27,461 nt of DNA from Citreimonas sp042096055 (lineage in GTDB: Bacteria; Pseudomonadota; Alphaproteobacteria; Rhodobacterales; Rhodobacteraceae). This document shows positions 9,704 to 16,249 of this stretch, piece by piece; within the stretch, counting starts at the first letter, position 1; each line of letters starts with the position of its first letter. A program made the position numbers and the translations under genes. The stretch is from positions 1 through 27,461 of the forward strand of contig NZ_JBELMH010000046.1 in assembly GCF_042096055.1 (NCBI RefSeq), in the 5' to 3' direction. The notes beneath the pieces are model-generated. The model had not been told where the DNA came from. It searched no databases and saw only the letters and a list, made by a program, of their open reading frames with translations.

Positions 9704-11287
9704 GTGGCACGGATCGCCTACATTCTGCTGTGCCACGACGATGCCGACGCGGTTCTGGCGCAGGTCGGCAGCCTGACCTCGGCCGGGGATGCGGTCGCGG
9801 TGCACCTGGACGCACGCGCGTCACGCGCGACTTGGAACGCCCTGCGCGAGGGTCTGGCGGCGAATCCGGACGTGGTGTTTGCGCCGCGTCGCACACGCTG
9901 CGGCTGGGGCGAGTGGAGCCTGGTGCGCGCGACGCTCGACACCCTGCAGGCGGCGCGCGGCACGTTTCCGGATGCGACGCATTTCTATCTGATCTCGGCC
10001 GATTGCATGCCGATCAAGTCGGCCGACCACATCCATGCGCAGCTTGACGCGCAGGACGTCGACCGGATCGAAAGCGTCGACTTCTTCGCGTCGAACTGGA
10101 TCAGGACCGGCTGGACCGAGGAGCGGCTGATCTACCGCCACTGGTTCAACGAACGCACGCAACCGCGCCGCTTCTACGCGATGTACGAGCTCCAGAGGCG
10201 GCTTGGGCTGACGCGGTCGATCCCCGACGACCTGCGGGTAATGATCGGTTCGCAATGGTGGTGCCTGCGCCGCGCGACCGTCGACGCGGTGCTGGATTTC
10301 CTCGCCGGGCGACCGGACGTGGTAAGCTTCTTCCGCACCACCTGGATTCCGGACGAGACGCTGTTCCAGACGCTGGTCCGGCACCTCGTCCCCGAGGCGC
10401 AGATCGACGGCCGGCCGCCCACCTTCCTGATGTTCACCGATTACGGAATGCCGGTGGTCTTCCACGACGACCACCTCGACATGCTGCTGGGCCAGCGGGA
10501 ATTCTTCGCGCGCAAGATCAGCCGCGACGCGCGGGCGCTGCGCGAACGGCTGCGCGCGCTCTACCCGGAGACGGGAGTCGCCTTCGCCATCTCGAACGAG
10601 GGGCGGGCGCTGCATGGCTTCCTGACCGGGCAGGGCCGGATCGGCCAGCGCTTCGCCCCCCGGTTCTGGGAGCGCGAGGCGACGCTCGGTCCAGACCGGG
10701 AGCTGATGATACTGGTCTGCAAGAAGCGCGACATCGGCAAGCGGCTGGCCGGGCGGATCCGCGACGCGACCGGCCTCGCCTGCCACGATTACCTGTTCGA
10801 CGAGGACGATTGTCCGCTGCCCGCGCTGGGCGGCGTCGAGACCACGCTCGCCAAACGCCACCGCCACCGCCGCGCGCTGCTGCGGATGCTCTACGAGCAT
10901 CACGGCACCGATCGGCTGCTGATCTGCATCGACCCGCAAGGCCACGCGCTGATCGCCGACTTCGTGCGCGACCTGAACAGCACCCGGATCCTCGAGGTGC
11001 AGTGCGATCATTCCGACGCCTGGCTGGCGGGGCACGCGCGGCGGCTGGGTCTTGCCGCGCCGGATGCGCCGGACGAGTCGCTGTCTCGGCTCTTGCCCAG
11101 CCTGCGCAACGCGATCATGCATGAACGCGACCTGATCCGGTCTGCCCGTCACGTCGGCCATGCGCGAATCCGCGAGGGCGACGCGCCCGAGGCGATCGCT
11201 GCGGCGCTCGCCGGTTTCCTCGGTGTGGACCCCGGGGCCACGGACCGGATCGCGACCCAGGACGGCCTGTTTGCCGAGAAGGAGTAA
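9704..11287 (+). CDS. Core-2/I-branching-type beta-1,6-N-acetylglucosaminyltransferase family protein with C-terminal extension
   Basis: A 527-residue protein. Residues 1 to about 280 look like a GT14 (core-2/I-branching) glycosyltransferase: start VARIAYILLCHDDADAV, then VAVHLDAR, RCGWGEWSLVRATLDTLQAA, and HFYLISADCMPI. Later GSQWWCLRRATVDAVLDF and WIPDETLFQTLV carry typical acceptor-site residues. From about residue 330, starting DRELMILVCKKRDIGKRL, there is a second domain; I recall similar extensions (DUF5927/DUF5928) on such proteins in Rhodobacterales, but I cannot verify the number. The start is a GTG at 9704 preceded by GGGGGA at 9695-9700; related proteins begin at the same MARIAYILLCH-like point. 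A longer frame reaches back to 9065 antisense to the sulfotransferase and is spurious. It probably builds or branches a surface glycan. The HIT gene follows after three bases. Confidence 0.82.
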   Translation: MARIAYILLCHDDADAVLAQVGSLTSAGDAVAVHLDARASRATWNALREGLAANPDVVFAPRRTRCGWGEWSLVRATLDTLQAARGTFPDATHFYLISADCMPIKSADHIHAQLDAQDVDRIESVDFFASNWIRTGWTEERLIYRHWFNERTQPRRFYAMYELQRRLGLTRSIPDDLRVMIGSQWWCLRRATVDAVLDFLAGRPDVVSFFRTTWIPDETLFQTLVRHLVPEAQIDGRPPTFLMFTDYGMPVVFHDDHLDMLLGQREFFARKISRDARALRERLRALYPETGVAFAISNEGRALHGFLTGQGRIGQRFAPRFWEREATLGPDRELMILVCKKRDIGKRLAGRIRDATGLACHDYLFDEDDCPLPALGGVETTLAKRHRHRRALLRMLYEHHGTDRLLICIDPQGHALIADFVRDLNSTRILEVQCDHSDAWLAGHARRLGLAAPDAPDESLSRLLPSLRNAIMHERDLIRSARHVGHARIREGDAPEAIAAALAGFLGVDPGATDRIATQDGLFAEKE

Positions 11288-11290
11288 CCG

Positions 11291-11659
11291 ATGTCTTTCG
11301 ACTACGACGACCAGAACGTTTTCGCCAAGATCCTGCGCGGCGAGATCCCCAACGACACCGTGCTCGAGACCGAGCACAGCCTTGCGTTCCGGGACATCCG
11401 CGCGCAGGCGCCGGTCCACGTGCTGGTGATCCCGCGCGGGCGCTACGTCAGCTTCGACCACTTCGCGCAGGAAGCGTCGGAAGCCGAGATCGTGGATTAC
11501 GTGCGCGCGGTGGGCGAGGTCTGCCGGATGGAGGGCGTCAAGGACGACGGCTTCCGCCTGATCGCGAACGCGGGCAAGCACGGGGTGCAGGAAGTGCCGC
11601 ACCTGCACGTGCACATCCTCGCCGGTCGGTCGCTGGGACGGATGCTCGCGCCCGCCTGA
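11291..11659 (+). CDS. HIT (histidine triad) family protein, HINT branch
   Basis: A 122-residue protein with the HINT layout: NVFAKILRGEIPNDTVLE at the start, AFRDIRAQAPVHVLVIPR in the middle, and the catalytic triad motif HLHVHI (residues about 105-110) near the end. HINT enzymes hydrolyse purine nucleoside phosphoramidates and AMP-lysine-type substrates in the cytoplasm. AAGGAG at 11279-11284, inside the end of the glycosyltransferase gene, sits six bases before the ATG, and the gap to the previous stop is three bases, so the two genes are surely cotranscribed. Why a housekeeping hydrolase follows a glycosyltransferase is not clear. Length and motif are normal. Confidence 0.93.
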   Translation: MSFDYDDQNVFAKILRGEIPNDTVLETEHSLAFRDIRAQAPVHVLVIPRGRYVSFDHFAQEASEAEIVDYVRAVGEVCRMEGVKDDGFRLIANAGKHGVQEVPHLHVHILAGRSLGRMLAPA

Positions 11660-11678
11660 GAAGAGGTTGGCAAGCGGA

Positions 11679-11695
11679 GCGGGCCTACGGCCCGC
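11679..11695. terminator. Hairpin after the HIT gene
   Basis: A perfect 7-bp stem (GCGGGCC and GGCCCGC) with a three-base loop lies 20 bases past the HIT stop, in the gap to the convergent ABC ATPase gene. No U-tract follows. It may act with the second hairpin at 11711-11729. Confidence 0.35.
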
Positions 11696-11710
11696 GCAGG
11701 TCGCCTCGTC

Positions 11711-11729
11711 CGCCGCGTTTCACGCGGCG
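11711..11729 (+). terminator. Second hairpin between HIT and ABC genes
   Basis: CGCCGCG and CGCGGCG pair over 7 bp around a TTTCA loop, followed by TCCTT on the + strand. This is the better candidate for ending the HIT transcript, though the T-run is poor. Inferred from structure and position. Confidence 0.4.
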
Positions 11730-11793
11730 TCCTTGGGCGGCGCGGGACCGCGGATGGCCCACGTCTCAGCGCGCGAAGGCGCGGCAGCGGAGA

Positions 11794-12720
11794 TCAGGCG
11801 GCGGGTTTCGAGCGGGTCAGCGACAGGAAGACGTCCTGCAGGTCGGCCTGTTCTGTGCGCACGTCGCGGATGCGGATGCCCTGTTCACGCACTGCGGCCA
11901 GCACGTCCTCGGCCGACATGCGCGCCGACTGGTAGCTGAGCGCGATGGTGCCGTCCTCGCGCCGCTCGGGGGTGAGGCCCGCGGCGTGCGGCAGCGTCTC
12001 GGGCGCCACTTCGGGGGTGATGACCATCGTCTTGGCGTCGAGCTGGCCCAGCAGGTTCTTCGTGCTGTCGCGCGCGACGACCTCGCCGTGGTTGATGATC
12101 GCGATCTCGTCGCACATTTCCTCGGCCTCTTCGAGGTAATGCGTGGTGAGGATGATCGTCATGCCCCGCTCGCGGTTCAGCTTGCGGACGTTCTCCCACA
12201 GCATCTGGCGCAGCTCGATGTCGACGCCGGCGGTGGGTTCGTCCAGCACCAGCACCTGCGGGTGATGCACCAGCGCCTTCGCCAGCAGCAGCCGGCGCCG
12301 CATGCCGCCCGACAGCGTGCGGGCATAGGCCTCGGCCTTGTCCGACAGGCCGACCATTTCCAGGATCTCGTCGCTGCGGCGCTGCGATTTCGGCACGCCG
12401 TAGAGGCCCGCCTGCACCTCGAGCGCGCCGCGCGGCGTGAAGAACGGGTCGAGGTTCAGCTCCTGCGGCATGACGCCGATCGAGGCGCGGGACTGGCGCG
12501 GGTTCTCGTCCTGGTCCCAGCCCCAGATCTGGACCTTGCCCGCCGATTTCACGACCAGCCCGGCGAGGATGTTGATCAGCGTCGACTTGCCAGCGCCGTT
12601 GGGACCCAGCAGGCCGAAGACCGACCCCGACGGCACGGTCAGGTCGATGTCGCGCAGCGCCTGCTTGCCGCCGTCATAGGTCTTGGAGAGGCCCTCGATC
12701 CGGATCGCGTCCTGTGTCAT
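11794..12720 (-). CDS. ABC-2 type exporter ATP-binding protein
   Basis: A 308-residue ABC ATPase of the DrrA/NodI/YadG type. Walker A GPNGAGKST (39-47), Q-loop Gln86, signature LSGGM (136-140), Walker B VLVLDEP (156-162) and switch His194 are all present, so it should be active. The last 90 residues, with DLQDVFLSLT near the end, are the extension usual in this class. It should energise the permease encoded at 13001-13810. Three starts are possible (12747, 12741, 12720); I chose 12720 because AAGGGA lies five bases upstream and the family N-terminus begins there. A small zinc-finger gene on the opposite strand lies between it and the permease. The substrate is not predictable from sequence; drugs, lipids or polysaccharides are all possible for this class. 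Confidence 0.92.
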   Translation of the reverse strand: MTQDAIRIEGLSKTYDGGKQALRDIDLTVPSGSVFGLLGPNGAGKSTLINILAGLVVKSAGKVQIWGWDQDENPRQSRASIGVMPQELNLDPFFTPRGALEVQAGLYGVPKSQRRSDEILEMVGLSDKAEAYARTLSGGMRRRLLLAKALVHHPQVLVLDEPTAGVDIELRQMLWENVRKLNRERGMTIILTTHYLEEAEEMCDEIAIINHGEVVARDSTKNLLGQLDAKTMVITPEVAPETLPHAAGLTPERREDGTIALSYQSARMSAEDVLAAVREQGIRIRDVRTEQADLQDVFLSLTRSKPAA

Positions 12721-12791
12721 GCCGTCCCTTGCTCCTGCCATGCTCATAATTCATAACGCATGTAGGCCAAGCATCTGCGAAAGGGAATGGC

Positions 12792-12983
12792 ATGAGCTTT
12801 GACGCGCCCGAGACCAAGATCGTCGACAGCCACCGCGTGGCCTGCGATGGCGGCGAGGGCGCGCTGGGGCATCCGCGGGTCTGGCTGCATATCCCCGAAA
12901 CGCAGGGCTGGGTCGAGTGTCCCTATTGCGACGCGCGCTACGTCCACCGCGATAACGCCGACGAGGCCGGGCCGGCTGCCTGA
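12792..12983 (+). CDS. zf-CHCC zinc-finger protein
   Basis: A 63-residue protein with the zf-CHCC arrangement: a first Cys in RVACDGG, His in ALGHPRVWLHI, and a final C-x2-C pair in VECPYCDARYV. The domain is related to mitochondrial complex I subunit NDUFS6, and free-standing versions are common in alphaproteobacteria; their role there is not settled, though a link to complex I is possible. AAAGGGA six bases upstream supports the ATG. It sits between the two parts of an ABC exporter on the opposite strand, and its end is 17 bases from the permease stop. Confidence 0.87.
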   Translation: MSFDAPETKIVDSHRVACDGGEGALGHPRVWLHIPETQGWVECPYCDARYVHRDNADEAGPAA

Positions 12984-13000
12984 CCCCGCCTGATGCGGCG

Positions 13001-13810
13001 TCACGCCTTAAGGCGATAGCCGCGGCGGAACATCCACCACGTGACCGCGCAGACGCCCGCCGTCCAGAGCAGCGCGAAGAAGAAGCCGAACAGCGGGCTG
13101 CTGTCGCTGACGCCGATCATGCCGTAGCGCACGCCGTCGATCAGGTAGAAGACCGGGTTCGCGTGGGTGATCTGGTAGAGGCCTTGAGGCAGCGCCTCGG
13201 CCGAGTAGAAGGTGCCCGACAGGAAGGCGAGCGGCGTGATGACGAAATTCGTGATCGCCGCCATCTGGTCGAACTTCTGGGCAAAGATCCCCGCTAGCAT
13301 CCCCAGCGCCGACAGGAACGTGGCACCCAGCAGCACGAAGACCAGCGCCACCAGCGGATGCGCCGGCACCAGGCCGACGAAGATCACGAAGGCCAGCGAG
13401 ATGACGACCGCCACCACCAGCCCGCGGGCCACGCCGCCGGCGAGGTAGCCCAGCACCAGCTCTCCGGCCGAGAGCGGCGGCATCAGCGTGTCGACGATGT
13501 TGCCCTGCACCTTCGAGATCACGATCGAGCTCGAGGTGTTGGCGAAGGCGTTCTGGATCACCGTCATCATCAGGATGCCGGGAGCGATGAAGGTGGTGAA
13601 GTCGACGCCCATCACGTCGCCCCGGCGCGGGCCGATCGCGATCGAGAAGATGACCATGAACAGACCCGCCGTGACCAGCGGCGCCAGCAGGGTCTGCGTC
13701 CAGACGTTGACGAAGCGCAGCACCTCGCGCTCGGCCAGGGTGTAGAGGCCCAGCCAGTTCACGCGACCGAAGCGGCGGTCGCCGGGCGCGTAGCTTTGCG
13801 TGTCGGACAT
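13001..13810 (-). CDS. ABC-2 type exporter permease
   Basis: A 269-residue membrane protein with about six hydrophobic segments, matching ABC-2 permeases of the YadH/NodJ type: TLAEREVLRFVNVWTQTLLAP before the first helix, the FIAPGILMMTVIQNAFANTS region, KVQGNIVDTLMPPLSAGEL, and a late ITNFVITPLAFLSGTFYS block. It should form the channel for the ATPase at 11794-12720. AAGGAG six bases upstream of the ATG supports the start. The two transporter genes are separated by the oppositely oriented zinc-finger gene, so they may be transcribed together across it or from separate promoters. The substrate is unknown. Confidence 0.92.
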   Translation of the reverse strand: MSDTQSYAPGDRRFGRVNWLGLYTLAEREVLRFVNVWTQTLLAPLVTAGLFMVIFSIAIGPRRGDVMGVDFTTFIAPGILMMTVIQNAFANTSSSIVISKVQGNIVDTLMPPLSAGELVLGYLAGGVARGLVVAVVISLAFVIFVGLVPAHPLVALVFVLLGATFLSALGMLAGIFAQKFDQMAAITNFVITPLAFLSGTFYSAEALPQGLYQITHANPVFYLIDGVRYGMIGVSDSSPLFGFFFALLWTAGVCAVTWWMFRRGYRLKA

Positions 13811-13839
13811 GTCTGGCTCCTTGACGTGAGGCGCGCGTC

Positions 13840-13867
13840 TTGTAACCGCCCATGCGATGATTACAAT
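13840..13867 (+). promoter_or_regulatory. Candidate gcrA promoter with inverted repeat
   Basis: TTGTAA (13840-13845) and TACAAT (13862-13867) are 16 bases apart and resemble -35 and -10 boxes pointing at gcrA. TTGTAA and TTACAA (13861-13866) are also an exact inverted repeat, so a regulator could bind here. Both readings are inferences. Confidence 0.35.
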
Positions 13868-13932
13868 AGGCGCAACGGAATTGCTGGGCGGCCACGGTGA
13901 AGCGCGGCCGCTTTTTTCAATGAGGAAATCCC

Positions 13933-14538
13933 ATGTCCTGGACGGATGAACGAGTCGAGATGCTCAAGAAGATGTGGTCGGAAGGGCAGTCGGCAAGCCA
14001 GATCGCGAAGGAACTGGGCGGGGTGACCCGCAATGCCGTGATCGGCAAGGTTCACCGGCTGGGCCTGTCCAACCGCGCAGGCGCGGCGCCCGCACCCGCC
14101 GCGGCCGCCCCCGCGCCCGAGCCGAAGCCGCGCCCCGAGGCGAAGGCGCCCAAGGCGGATCCCAAGCCCGTGCGCGACGCGACCCCGCCGCCCGCGGCGC
14201 CCGCCGCCGCACCCGAGGAAGCCGCGGCCGAGCCGGAGCCCGCGCCGCAGCCGCTGCGCAAGCCGATCATCCCCGCCGGCCAGCCGCTGCCGCCGCAGCC
14301 CTCGGCCAATGAGATCAGCCCCGAGGCGCTCGCCAAGGTCAGCGAGATCGAGAAGAAGGCCAAGCGCCTGACGCTGATGGAGCTGACCGAGCGGACCTGC
14401 AAATGGCCCGTGGGCGATCCCGCGACGCCGGATTTCTGGTTCTGCGGCCTGCCGGTCCAGCAGGGCAAACCCTATTGCGAGGCGCATGTGGGCGTGGCGT
14501 TCCAGCCGATGTCCTCGCGTCGCGACCGCCGCCGCTGA
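13933..14538 (+). CDS. gcrA: GcrA cell cycle regulator
   Basis: A 201-residue protein starting with the GcrA DNA-binding region: MSWTDERVEMLKKMWSEG, then SASQIAKELGGVTRNAVIGK and VHRLGLSNR. A Pro/Ala-rich linker follows (about 49-115). The C-terminal part, RTCKWPVGDPATPDFWFCGL and later PYCEAH, holds Cys156, Cys171, Cys182 and His185, which could bind a metal. In Caulobacter GcrA binds sigma-70 domain 2 through its C-terminal part and stimulates promoters with methylated GANTC sites, tying transcription to the CcrM methylation cycle. The linker appears to make this copy somewhat longer than the Caulobacter protein. GAGGAAAT upstream supports the start. A strong hairpin terminator follows. Confidence 0.95.
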   Translation: MSWTDERVEMLKKMWSEGQSASQIAKELGGVTRNAVIGKVHRLGLSNRAGAAPAPAAAAPAPEPKPRPEAKAPKADPKPVRDATPPPAAPAAAPEEAAAEPEPAPQPLRKPIIPAGQPLPPQPSANEISPEALAKVSEIEKKAKRLTLMELTERTCKWPVGDPATPDFWFCGLPVQQGKPYCEAHVGVAFQPMSSRRDRRR

Positions 14539-14560
14539 CGCGGGCACACCCGGTCAACGA

Positions 14561-14588
14561 AAACGGCCGCCCCTCGGGGCGGCCGTTT
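14561..14588. terminator. Strong bidirectional intrinsic terminator
   Basis: A 13-bp perfect stem starting AAACGGCCG and ending CGGCCGTTT around a minimal loop, with T-rich tails on both strands, lies between gcrA (+) and the binding-protein gene (-). It is the best terminator in the window and fits its convergent setting. Confidence 0.85.
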
Positions 14589-14612
14589 CGCGTTTGGGGG
14601 GGGGCGCCGGGC

Positions 14613-16082
14613 CTATTCGGTCCAGCGCACGTCCGTCAGGTCGACAGCCTGCGTCGGCGCGTCGGCCCACAGCCCCTCGATCCGCGCATCGGCCACCGTG
14701 GCGACGCCCAGCTGGAACAGGTAGGCGTTCACGTAATCCTCGGCGATCATGCGCTGCGCCTCGGCCAGCAGCTCGGACCGGGCGGCGGGCTCGGTCGTGG
14801 CGGACAGCCGCTCCATCACGTCCTGGAACTCGGGGTTGTCGTAGCCGAAGTAGTAGTCGGGCCGGGCGTAGATGTTGATGTCCATCGGCTCGGTGTGGCT
14901 GACGATGGTCAGGCCGAAATCGCGGCCGCGGAAGACCTCTTCCAGCCACTGCGCCCATTCGAGGTTGGTGATCTCGGTCTCGATGCCGACCTCGCGCAGC
15001 TGGCTGGCGATGATCTCGCCGCCGCGGCGGGCGTAGGACGGGGGCGGCAGCTTCAGCGTGGTGGTGAAGCCATCGGCGTAGCCCGCCTCGGCCAGCAATT
15101 CGCGGGCGCGCGCGGGGTCGTGGGGCGACAGGTCGAGCAGGTCGACGTAATCGGGGTTGTGCGGCGCGAAGTGGGTGCCGATGGGCGTGCCCTGGCCGAA
15201 CATCGCGCCGTCGATCACCGCCTGCCGGTCGATCGCGTGGGCGATGGCCTGGCGGACGCGGACGTCGTTCAGCGGTTCGAGCTGGTTGTTGATGCCGAGG
15301 ATCGTCTCGCCCTCGGTCGAGCCTTCGAGCACCTGGAAGCGCGGATCGGACGCGAACTGCGGCAAGTTTTCCGGCGCGGGATAGCTGTAGAAGGCGTCGA
15401 TGTCCTGCGCCATCATCGCGGCGAAGGCGGCGGTCGGGTCCGAGATGAACTGGAACGTTGCCTCGGTCAGGGCGGGGGCGTCGCCCCAGTATTCGTCGTA
15501 GCGGGTGAGGGTGATGCTGTCGCCCTGCACCCATTCCTCGAACTGGAAGGGGCCGGTGCCGACGGGGTTCGACTTGATGCTTTCGATGCTTTCGGGCGCC
15601 ACGATCACGGCGTCGCCCCAGGCGAGGTTGAACAGCAGGCTGCCGTCGGGCTGCGACAGGGTGATGCGGACGGTCTGCGGGTCCACGGCCTCGACGGCGT
15701 CGATGTTCTCGAACAGGACCTTCTGGGCGTTCTGGCTGTCCTCGGCCATGGCACGCTCGAAGGAGAAGACCACGTCCTCGGCGGTCATGTCGGTGCCGTC
15801 GTGGAAGGTCACGCCGTCGCGCAGGGTGAAGGTGTAGGTCAGCCCGTCGTCCGAGATCTTCCAGTCGGAGGCGAGGCCGGGCTCGACGGCGCCGGACTCG
15901 GTGAAGCGGGTCAGGCCCTCGAAGACGTTGGAGTAGAGGACCTGGTCGATCGCGCCCGCGGCCGCCGAGGTCGGGTCGAGATGCGGCGGTTCGAGCTGCA
16001 GGGCGATGGTGAGGTCGGTCTGCTGCGCCACGGCGGCGGTGCCCGACAAGAGCAGCGCGGCGAGGGTGAGATGGCGGGTCAT
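14613..16082 (-). CDS. Family 5 extracellular solute-binding protein (oligopeptide type)
   Basis: A 489-residue periplasmic binding protein. Residues 1-20 are a signal peptide ending in AVA before Gln. The mature protein has the family 5 blocks: LEPPHLDPTSAAAGAIDQVL, then FEGLTRF...VEPGLASDW, TFTLRDGVTFHDGTDMTAEDV, NPVGTGPFQFEEW and DVRVRQAIAHAIDRQAVI. Such proteins deliver dipeptides, oligopeptides or similar solutes to an ABC importer. No permease or ATPase gene for it lies here, so it is an orphan in the window. ATG 16082 has GGGAGG upstream; the frame continues to 16187 but without signal-peptide character. Upstream lie a 10-bp palindrome (16145-16167) and two GANTC sites. The substrate is unknown; the M20 deacylase upstream hints at an acylated amino acid or peptide. 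Confidence 0.93.
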   Translation of the reverse strand: MTRHLTLAALLLSGTAAVAQQTDLTIALQLEPPHLDPTSAAAGAIDQVLYSNVFEGLTRFTESGAVEPGLASDWKISDDGLTYTFTLRDGVTFHDGTDMTAEDVVFSFERAMAEDSQNAQKVLFENIDAVEAVDPQTVRITLSQPDGSLLFNLAWGDAVIVAPESIESIKSNPVGTGPFQFEEWVQGDSITLTRYDEYWGDAPALTEATFQFISDPTAAFAAMMAQDIDAFYSYPAPENLPQFASDPRFQVLEGSTEGETILGINNQLEPLNDVRVRQAIAHAIDRQAVIDGAMFGQGTPIGTHFAPHNPDYVDLLDLSPHDPARARELLAEAGYADGFTTTLKLPPPSYARRGGEIIASQLREVGIETEITNLEWAQWLEEVFRGRDFGLTIVSHTEPMDINIYARPDYYFGYDNPEFQDVMERLSATTEPAARSELLAEAQRMIAEDYVNAYLFQLGVATVADARIEGLWADAPTQAVDLTDVRWTE

Positions 16083-16144
16083 GGGGGCCTCCCGGTGGTT
16101 GACGGGCCGAGAGTGCCGCCAAGGCCGCGCCGGCGCAAGGGCGG

Positions 16145-16167
16145 CGGTGTCCCACGATGGGACACCG
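16145..16167. promoter_or_regulatory. Perfect 10-bp palindrome upstream of the binding-protein gene
   Basis: CGGTGTCCCA and TGGGACACCG are exact inverted arms around CGA. The element ends 63 bases before the ATG of the binding-protein gene, where an operator or a leader hairpin would lie. Seen directly; a regulator of IclR or GntR style is only a guess. Confidence 0.5.
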
Positions 16168-16211
16168 GATCGCCCACGGAAAATCAATGGGTTACAGAGG
16201 CGGATTCAGAA

Positions 16212-16224
16212 ATTCGTAACGAAT
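16212..16224. promoter_or_regulatory. Short AT-rich palindrome in the same upstream region
   Basis: ATTCG and CGAAT flank TAA. It lies 130-142 bases before the binding-protein start and between two GANTC sequences (16203-16207 and 16230-16234), which are the target of the CcrM methylase. Role unproven. Confidence 0.25.
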
Positions 16225-16249
16225 GGCCGGACTCCGGGCGCCCGTAACG

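Noticed and set aside
9821..11614. A 597-codon minus-strand frame opposite the glycosyltransferase and HIT genes
   Set aside because: No domain character; both + strand genes have family motifs and ribosome sites.
14596..14604. Frameshift caused by the G-run
   Set aside because: The run lies between the terminator and the stop codon of the binding-protein gene, outside any coding frame.
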